Origin: an uncultured Verrucomicrobiota bacterium
GTDB taxonomy: Bacteria > Verrucomicrobiota > Verrucomicrobiia > Limisphaerales > UBA9464
Assembly (NCBI GenBank): GCA_903925515.1
Contig: CAIYFP010000260.1
Span: 1-5,329, forward strand
Reading direction: 5' to 3'
DNA: 5,329 nucleotides
Shown one piece after another: positions 1-5,329 of the stretch. Position 1 is the stretch's first letter, and each line of letters begins with the position of its first letter. The notes under the pieces are model-generated. The model was not told the DNA's origin, made no database searches, and was given only the letters and a program-made list of their open reading frames with translations. The translations under genes were made by a program, and so were the position numbers.

Positions 1-1
1 C

Positions 2-1876
2 TCGCCCCCACCGCCCCCGGACGCCAACTCCTCCCGCACCGTCCTCCTCCTCGACACGTCCGCCTCCATGCGCCGCTCCGGCCTCTGGACCGACGCCCTG
101 CAAAAGGCCTCCCAACACATCCGCAACGCAGGCCCCAACGACCAACTCGCCCTCGTCGCTTTCGACCGCTCCCCGCGCACCCTCGTCTCCTTCCAGCAAT
201 GGTCCGAGACACCCCCCAACAACCGCGCCGCCCTTGCCCTCGCCACCCTCCAATCCCTCGCGCCCTCATGGCACGCCACCGCCCTCGGCCCCGCCCTCAT
301 CCGCGCCGCAGAAGAACTGTCCGAGGGCGATTCCCCCAACCATGGCCTCCGCCGTCGCATCCTCCTCGTGTCCGACCTCCAGGACGGCGCCCGCATGGAC
401 CCCATCCAATCCTTCGAGTGGCCTCGCAACGTCGAGCTCCTCCCCGATCCCGTCCGGCCCTCCCGCCCCGGCAACGCCGGCATCCAATGGCTCCCAGAAC
501 CTCCCGACGCCGACCGCGCCGACGCCCCCGTCACCCGCGTCCGCATCATCAACAGCCCCGACGCCCCCTTCGAGCGCTTCAGGGTCGCATGGGCCGCCAG
601 CGACGACGGGCCGCCCCTCACCACCCCCCTCGATGTCTATGTCCCCCCGGGCCAATCCCGCGTCGTCGCCCTCGGCAACCCCACCAACTCTCCCACCGCC
701 GACCGCATCGTCCTCACCGGCGACACCGAGCCCTTCGACAACATCCTCCACGTCAGCCCGCCCCAGCCCGTCGAAATCCCCGTCGCCTACATCGGGGACG
801 ACTCCAAGGGCGAGCCTCGCGAGCCCCTCTTCTTCCTCCAGCGCGCCCTCCCTGAGTCCCGTCGCGCCCTCACGCGCCTCTCCGTGTTCCCGCCCCAGTC
901 CGCGCCCTCGCCCGAGCTCCTCCGCAACGCCCGCCTCGTCGTCCTCACCGCACCGCTCCCAGACCCCGTCGCCCATTCCCTCCACCAAGCCGTCTCCCAA
1001 GGCACCACGCTCGTCTTCGCTCCCGCCTCCGCCCTCGCCGGCCCCACGCTCGCTCGCCTCACCGGCCAACCCTCCCTCGCCCTCGCCGAGACCAAGCCCG
1101 ACAAACACGCCCTCCTCGCCTCCCTCGACTTTCGCCACCCGCTGCTCGCCCCCTTCAACGACCCGCGCTTCTCCGACTTCACCCGCATCCATTGGTGGCG
1201 CTACCGCCGGCTCTCCGGCCAGCTCCCGCCGTCCGCCAAGGTCGTCGCGCGTTTCGACTCCGGCGACCCCGCATGGATCGACTTCCCCGTCGGCGCCGGT
1301 CGCGTCGTGTTCCTTGCGTCCTCATGGTCCGTCGCCGACAGCCAGTTCGCCCTCTCCTCCAAGTTCATCCCATGGCTCTTCGGCGTCCTCGACATGGCCG
1401 GCGCCTCGCTCGTAACCCCGCTCCAGCCCAAGGTTGGCGACCCCATCCCCCTTCCCGCCAACCGCGCCGCGCCCCTCACCGTCCGACGCCCCGACGGCTC
1501 CTCCATCACCCTGCCCACCGACGCCACCCAGCTCACCGACACGCCCATGCCGGGCACGTACCTTCTCGGCGATTCACTCCGCGTCGGCGTCCAAATCGAC
1601 CCCTCCGAATCCCGCACCGCGCCCCTCCCGCCCGATCGTCTCGAATCCCTCGGCGTCCGCATGGACCCGGCGCTTTCATCCGAGGCCTCCATGACGGACT
1701 CGCCCAAGGGCATCCCGCCCGCCGCCGAGGCCGAGAGCCGCCAGAAGTTCTGGCGCTGGCTCGTCGTCGCCGCACTCGTCGTCCTCGTCGTCGAATCCTT
1801 CCTCGCCGGCATCAAGGCCCGCGCCCCCGCTTCGCCCAACCCCGCCGACGCCACCCCCGTCCCCGCCTCGACATGA
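2..1876 (+). CDS. BatA-like membrane-anchored VWA-domain protein (5' partial)
   Basis: The visible part is 624 residues and the true start lies left of the window. The frame is open from base 2, and the first in-frame ATG (base 68) is the last residue of a VWA metal-binding motif, so it cannot be the start. Residues are numbered from base 2. A hydrophobic strand VLLL leads into DTSAS (residues 18-22, the DxSxS MIDAS motif). A Thr in HATALGPAL (about residue 93) and an Asp in LLVSDLQD (about 125) fit the other MIDAS ligands, so metal binding should be intact. A beta-rich section follows. Next comes a region with alternating hydrophobic strands (ARLVVLTAPLPD, GTTLVFAPAS) that looks like a Rossmann or class I glutamine amidotransferase-like fold without an obvious catalytic Cys. 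Then comes a section with GAGRVVFLASSW, a pattern common in large BatA-type proteins. A C-terminal membrane helix (FWRWLVVAALVVLVVESFLAG, bases about 1748-1810) is followed by a short basic, Pro/Ala-rich tail, which suggests that the bulk of the protein is extracytoplasmic. No cysteine is present. The family works with MoxR AAA+ ATPases; the exact role is unknown. The VWA call is firm, and the subfamily call is less so. Confidence 0.88.
   Translation, partial: SPPPPPDANSSRTVLLLDTSASMRRSGLWTDALQKASQHIRNAGPNDQLALVAFDRSPRTLVSFQQWSETPPNNRAALALATLQSLAPSWHATALGPALIRAAEELSEGDSPNHGLRRRILLVSDLQDGARMDPIQSFEWPRNVELLPDPVRPSRPGNAGIQWLPEPPDADRADAPVTRVRIINSPDAPFERFRVAWAASDDGPPLTTPLDVYVPPGQSRVVALGNPTNSPTADRIVLTGDTEPFDNILHVSPPQPVEIPVAYIGDDSKGEPREPLFFLQRALPESRRALTRLSVFPPQSAPSPELLRNARLVVLTAPLPDPVAHSLHQAVSQGTTLVFAPASALAGPTLARLTGQPSLALAETKPDKHALLASLDFRHPLLAPFNDPRFSDFTRIHWWRYRRLSGQLPPSAKVVARFDSGDPAWIDFPVGAGRVVFLASSWSVADSQFALSSKFIPWLFGVLDMAGASLVTPLQPKVGDPIPLPANRAAPLTVRRPDGSSITLPTDATQLTDTPMPGTYLLGDSLRVGVQIDPSESRTAPLPPDRLESLGVRMDPALSSEASMTDSPKGIPPAAEAESRQKFWRWLVVAALVVLVVESFLAGIKARAPASPNPADATPVPAST
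1873..1876 (+). other. ATGA stop-start overlap between the two genes
   Basis: The TGA stop of the VWA gene (1874-1876) shares bases with the ATG of the coiled-coil gene (1873-1875). The bases just upstream (cccgtccccgcctcgac) hold no purine-rich ribosome binding site. This points to translation of the second gene by termination-reinitiation and to expression from one transcript. It predicts that the two proteins are made in linked amounts. Confidence 0.85.
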
Positions 1877-4800
1877 ACCATCCCCTCGCCTCTCGCCTCG
1901 GCCCCGTCGCCCGCCGCATCGCCCTGCGCGCCGTCCTCGCCCGCATCCTCGGGCAATGCACGTTCGCGGCCATGCTCGCCCTCCCGTTGCTGCTTCTCGC
2001 GGCCATGGCAGGCGTCCCCCGCTACGGTTCCATCACCCTCTACCTCATCGCCGTCGGCAACATCGCCCTCTACCACCTCATCAAGTCATGGGGCGCCCCC
2101 TCGGACCTCGTCGCCGCCGCTCGCGCCGTCGAGGCCGCCCATCCGCACCTCAATTCCCTCCTCGTCACCGCCGCCGAGCAACAACCCAGCAAGGACGGAC
2201 GCTTCAACCTCCTCCAGTCCCGCCTCATCGACTCAGCCCTTGCCCAAGGCCGCGCCTCGGACTGGTCACGCGCCCTTCCATGGACCCGCATCCTTCGCGG
2301 CCTGGCGCTCCCCATCGCCGTCTTCGCCGCGTTCACCGCCTCCCTGTTCCTTGTCCCCCTCCATAAGGTCGTCCCCTCCACCATGGCCGCCCGCAAGGCG
2401 ACCGCCACGTCCCTTCCCCATGGCAAAGACCTCGAAGTCTCCCCCGGCGACGCCGAAGTCGAGCTCGGCTCGTCCCTGGCCGTCCTCGCCCGCTTCAATC
2501 GCCTTCCCAAGGACGCCCACCTCGTCCTCATGATCCCCGGCCAGCCCGAGCAAAAGATCCCCCTCGTCCGCAACCTCGCCGACCCCGTCTTCGGCGGCTC
2601 CATCCCCGGCGTCTCCAACTCGTTCGCCTACCGCGTCGTCTCGGACATCGCCAACTCCCCCAACTTCAAGGTCACCGTCTTTCAGTATCCTGAGCTCGAA
2701 CGTTCCATCGCCGACATCTCCTACCCCGCCTACACCCAGAAGCCCCCCAAGCACATCGACGACACCCGCCGCATCACCGCCGTCGAGGGCAGCCAGCTCG
2801 CCCTCGCGCTCCAGCTCAACAAGCCCGTCGCCATGGCCACCCTCGTTTCCCGTTCCACCAACGCCCCCTCCATCCCGCTCCTCGTCTCCTCCAACCTCCC
2901 GCTCGCCTCTCTCACCAACCTCGCCCTCGCCACCTCCGCCACCTACGACCTTCTCCTCGCCGACTCCGACGGCCGCACCAACCGCGTCCGCACGCCCTTC
3001 ACCTTCGAGATTCCACCCAATCGCACCCCGGACCTCCGCCTCGCCCTTCCCCGCGGCGACATCCGCCCCTCGCCCCTCGAGGAAATCCACTTCTCGGGCA
3101 CCGTCTCCGACGACTTCGGAATCCTCGCCTTCGGCCTCGGCATCATCCGCGCCGGAGGGGAGCCCGAGCTCACTCGCCTCGGCACCAACATCTCCCCCGC
3201 CATCAAGCATCCGTTTGCACACCCTATCCACCTCGAGGACCTCCATGCCAAGGCCGACGACGTCTATGGCTGGTTCCTCTGGGCCGACGACATCGGCCCC
3301 GACGGCGAGGTCCGCCGCACGAACGGCGACATCTTCTTCGGCGAGGTTCGCCCCTTCGACCAAGTGTTCCGCGAAGGCGAGGGCAACGCCTCCGAATCCG
3401 GCGAATCCCAAGGCGATCAAGGCTCAGGCAACCCCGCCACCCAGCTCGTCCAGCTCCAGAAGCAGATCATCACCGCCACATGGAAGCTCCAAGGCCGCCG
3501 CCCCACACCCAAGCCCCGAACCTCCCGCTTCGACCCCGCCATCTTCTCGGTCTCCTACCTCCACGCCCAACCCGCCCGCCCCCGCCCCAAGTCGCTCACG
3601 GATCCCGCCGCCCCCAACTCCACGCGCAAGCCCATGTCCTCCGCCCCCGCTTCCTTCGAGGACGACCTCAAGGCCGTCCGCGATGCCGCCGCCCAAGCCC
3701 TCGACCAAGCCCGCGCACTCGCAGAAAACCAGCCCGACCCCAGCAAGTCCGCCCTCGCCAACGATGCCATCGCCCAGATGGAGCGCGCCCTCGACCTCCT
3801 CGACAAGGCCAGCAAGGACCCCGCCACCCTGAAGGACGCCCTCGCCGCCCAGCAATCCGCCTATCAACTCCTCCTCCAGCTCTCCCCTCGCGAGTCCCAA
3901 GTCTCCCGCAACCGCTCCAAGTCCCGGTCCCAGTCCTCCCAATCCTCCCCAGACCAGCAACAAATCGACCAGCTCGACCTCGACCAGTCCGAGGATCGAT
4001 ACGAGACCGCGCGCCAAGCCCAGTCGCCCCAAGACGCCGAACGCCGCGAACAATCCCAAATCCTCAACCGCCTCAAGGAACTCGCCCAACGCCAGGAGGA
4101 AATGAACCGACGCCTCCAGGAGCTCCAGACCGCCCTCCAGGCCAGCAACGACGCCGAAAAGGAAAACCTCCGCCGCGAACTCAAGCGCCTCCAGGAAGAC
4201 CAACGCCAGAACCTCGCCGACGCCGACGAGCTCCAGCAGCGTCTCCAACGCCCCGAAAACCAAGAACGCAACGCCCAGTCCAACGCCCAGCAACGCCTCG
4301 ACCAAGCACGCGAACGCATGCAGCAGGCCGCCGATGCCACCAGCAAGGACGACGTCTCCAAGGCCCTCGCCGCCGGCACCCGCGCCCAGCAGGAACTCAA
4401 GGACCTTCGCGAGGATCTCCGCCGCCAAAACGCCCGCGAACTCGACGAGGCCGCCCGCCAGCTCCGCGCCCAGGCACGCGACCTCGCCCGCGAACAGGAC
4501 CAGCTCCGCCGCGACATGGCCTCCGCACAACGCCAAGGCAACACCCCCCAGCAGGGCCCTCGCTCCCTCTCCCCGGAAAACAATTCCCCCACCAACGCCC
4601 CCTCCCCGGCCGATGCACTCGCCCGCCGCTTCGACCAGCAACGCGAGCGCCTCACCAACCTCGTCCAGCAAGCCACCGCCCTCTCCCAGCAGGCCGAGGC
4701 CGCCGAGCCCGCCCTCTCCAAGCAACTCGAGGAATCCGTCCGCAACTTCGCCCTCTCCGAAACCACGGACCTCAAGCAACTCCGCGAGCAACTCATCCGC

Positions 4801-5329
4801 GAGGGACGCATGTCCAACCGCCTTTACCAGCGCATGCAGGAAACCTCCGCCTCCGACGCCAAGTCCCTCGACCTCGCTCGCGAGTTCCTCAACCAAGGGC
4901 TCGACGCCCCCGCCCGCGAGGCCGCCTCCCGCTCCGCCCGCAATCTCGACCAACTCCGGCAGGGCATCGAGAAGGCCGCCGCATCCGTCGTCGGCGACGA
5001 CACCGAGGCCCTCCGCATCGCCCAGCAACAACTCGACAACGCCGCCTCCGCCCTCTCCTCCGAGATCGCCCAAGCCACGCCCCCAGCCCCGGAGGAAGTT
5101 CCATCGACCCCCTCCAACGAATCAGCCCAACCCAATCCCCAAGCCCAACCCAATCCCCAAGCCCAACCCAATCCCCAAGGCCAGCCCAATCCCCAAGGCC
5201 AGCCCAACCCCCAAGGCCAGCCCAATCCCCAAGGCCAGCCCAACCCCCAAGGCCAGCCCAACCCCCAAGGCCAGCCCAACCCCCAAGGCCAGCCCAACCC
5301 CCAAGGCCAACCCAATCCCCAAGGCCAGC
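1873..5329 (+). CDS. Giant membrane-anchored coiled-coil protein, DUF4175-like (3' partial)
   Basis: The frame stays open from ATG 1873 to the window end, giving 1152 codons without a stop; the C-terminus is missing. The start is the only good ATG at the gene junction and overlaps the upstream stop. Basic residues RRIALR precede membrane helix 1 (about residues 30-49). Helix 2 (about 52-71) follows after a very short loop. A cytoplasmic helical segment of about 70 residues (AARAVEAAHPHLNSLL near residues 81-96) leads to helix 3 (about 142-162). The protein then becomes extracytoplasmic and beta-rich, with YPAYT at 284-288, a VEGS turn near 304-307 and SDDFG at 412-416. From about 610 it is helical. 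A Ser/Arg/Gln-rich linker (about 677-697) is followed by a long Gln/Glu/Arg-rich coiled-coil region (about 717-900, and more weakly to 1060). The sequence ends in QPNPQ(A/G) repeats from residue 1086. The three-helix start, the cytoplasmic A..VE..HP.L pattern and the position after a BatA-like gene resemble DUF4175-like proteins of Verrucomicrobia and Planctomycetes. That assignment is from memory of the architecture, not a search. The function is unknown; a structural or tethering role in the envelope is an inference. A single Cys (residue 29) is visible. Confidence 0.85.
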   Translation, partial: MNHPLASRLGPVARRIALRAVLARILGQCTFAAMLALPLLLLAAMAGVPRYGSITLYLIAVGNIALYHLIKSWGAPSDLVAAARAVEAAHPHLNSLLVTAAEQQPSKDGRFNLLQSRLIDSALAQGRASDWSRALPWTRILRGLALPIAVFAAFTASLFLVPLHKVVPSTMAARKATATSLPHGKDLEVSPGDAEVELGSSLAVLARFNRLPKDAHLVLMIPGQPEQKIPLVRNLADPVFGGSIPGVSNSFAYRVVSDIANSPNFKVTVFQYPELERSIADISYPAYTQKPPKHIDDTRRITAVEGSQLALALQLNKPVAMATLVSRSTNAPSIPLLVSSNLPLASLTNLALATSATYDLLLADSDGRTNRVRTPFTFEIPPNRTPDLRLALPRGDIRPSPLEEIHFSGTVSDDFGILAFGLGIIRAGGEPELTRLGTNISPAIKHPFAHPIHLEDLHAKADDVYGWFLWADDIGPDGEVRRTNGDIFFGEVRPFDQVFREGEGNASESGESQGDQGSGNPATQLVQLQKQIITATWKLQGRRPTPKPRTSRFDPAIFSVSYLHAQPARPRPKSLTDPAAPNSTRKPMSSAPASFEDDLKAVRDAAAQALDQARALAENQPDPSKSALANDAIAQMERALDLLDKASKDPATLKDALAAQQSAYQLLLQLSPRESQVSRNRSKSRSQSSQSSPDQQQIDQLDLDQSEDRYETARQAQSPQDAERREQSQILNRLKELAQRQEEMNRRLQELQTALQASNDAEKENLRRELKRLQEDQRQNLADADELQQRLQRPENQERNAQSNAQQRLDQARERMQQAADATSKDDVSKALAAGTRAQQELKDLREDLRRQNARELDEAARQLRAQARDLAREQDQLRRDMASAQRQGNTPQQGPRSLSPENNSPTNAPSPADALARRFDQQRERLTNLVQQATALSQQAEAAEPALSKQLEESVRNFALSETTDLKQLREQLIREGRMSNRLYQRMQETSASDAKSLDLAREFLNQGLDAPAREAASRSARNLDQLRQGIEKAAASVVGDDTEALRIAQQQLDNAASALSSEIAQATPPAPEEVPSTPSNESAQPNPQAQPNPQAQPNPQGQPNPQGQPNPQGQPNPQGQPNPQGQPNPQGQPNPQGQPNPQGQPNPQGQ
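5128..5329 (+). repeat. In-frame 18-bp tandem repeat encoding QPNPQ(A/G)
   Basis: Eleven complete 18-bp units (5128-5325) are followed by the first four bases of a twelfth at the window edge, so the array continues to the right. The consensus unit is cagcccaaycccaaggc with one extra c, read as Gln-Pro-Asn-Pro-Gln-Gly. Units 1-2 end in Ala (gcc) and units 3-11 in Gly (ggc). Units 1-3 and 11 start with caa and use aat; units 4-10 start with cag. Units 4 and 6 use aat, while 5 and 7-10 use aac and are identical to one another. The unit length is a multiple of three, so copy-number change would lengthen or shorten the protein without a frameshift. The product would be an extended, Pro-rich, uncharged arm after the coiled-coil region. 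Confidence 0.95.

Noticed and set aside
68..70. ATG 68 as the start of the VWA gene
   Set aside because: The in-frame codons before it encode the hydrophobic strand and the DTSAS metal-binding motif that the VWA domain needs, so the gene begins left of the window.
266..1192. 308-codon open frame on the - strand inside the VWA gene
   Set aside because: It has the same in-register antisense artefact and a Gly/Glu/Val-rich product, while the sense strand carries a clear MIDAS motif and membrane helix.
234..1415. 393-codon open frame on the + strand, shifted against the VWA gene
   Set aside because: It is a Ser/Pro/Ala-only composition produced by reading C-rich codons out of frame and shows no recognisable fold.
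2266..3420. 384-codon open frame on the - strand
   Set aside because: It is in register with the sense codons of the second gene and has a Gly/Glu/Asp/Val-rich composition typical of the mirror of C-ending codons.
3215..3832. 205-codon open frame on the + strand, shifted against the second gene
   Set aside because: It is a Ser/Pro/Thr-rich out-of-frame shadow lying wholly inside an uninterrupted 1152-codon gene.
3424..5073. 549-codon open frame on the - strand
   Set aside because: It is exactly in register with the sense codons of the coiled-coil gene. Sense codons ending in C give antisense codons starting with G, so stops cannot occur. The product is a Gly/Val/Leu/Glu/Ala-rich string without domains.
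5122..5322. - strand frames across the repeat (Trp/Gly/Leu-rich)
   Set aside because: They are antisense readings of the QPNPQG repeat with no start signal and no sequence beyond the repeat.
5128..5329. CRISPR array or intergenic repeat
   Set aside because: The units are contiguous with no spacers, are 18 bp, and stay in frame with the coding sequence, so this is a protein repeat.

Overview
The window is very GC-rich and holds two large, co-directional protein-coding genes on the + strand. Both are cut by the window edges: the first lacks its 5' end and the second lacks its 3' end. They cover essentially every base, so there is no intergenic stretch, RNA gene, mobile element or internal promoter or terminator that I can support. 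Codon use is extremely biased to C in third position (CTC, GCC, CCC, TCC, CGC, ATC, GTC), with CTC rather than CTG as the dominant leucine codon. This bias, together with the gene pair, suggests a Verrucomicrobiota or Planctomycetota-type bacterium. That placement is an inference from style and gene content, not from a marker gene.

Bases 2-1876 encode a BatA-like membrane-anchored von Willebrand factor A (VWA) protein. The reading frame is open from the left edge and enters directly at the first metal-binding strand of the VWA domain (DTSAS). All MIDAS positions appear intact. A long beta-rich and Rossmann-like extracytoplasmic part follows, and then a C-terminal membrane helix. The N-terminal membrane helices usual in this family would lie left of the window.

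Bases 1873-5329 encode a giant envelope protein of at least 1152 residues that starts inside the stop codon of the VWA gene (ATGA overlap). It has three predicted N-terminal membrane helices, a beta-rich extracytoplasmic region, a long Gln/Glu/Arg-rich coiled-coil region, and a perfectly in-frame 18-bp tandem repeat coding for QPNPQ(A/G). The repeat runs off the right edge. The architecture resembles the DUF4175-like large proteins found beside MoxR/BatA genes in these phyla.

The overlap implies translational coupling and points to one envelope-associated module. By analogy with known MoxR-DUF58-VWA operons, an AAA+ MoxR ATPase and a DUF58 protein would be expected upstream, but neither is visible here. 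The most distinctive feature is the QPNPQG repeat arm, whose unit pattern indicates recent expansion and possible length variation between strains.
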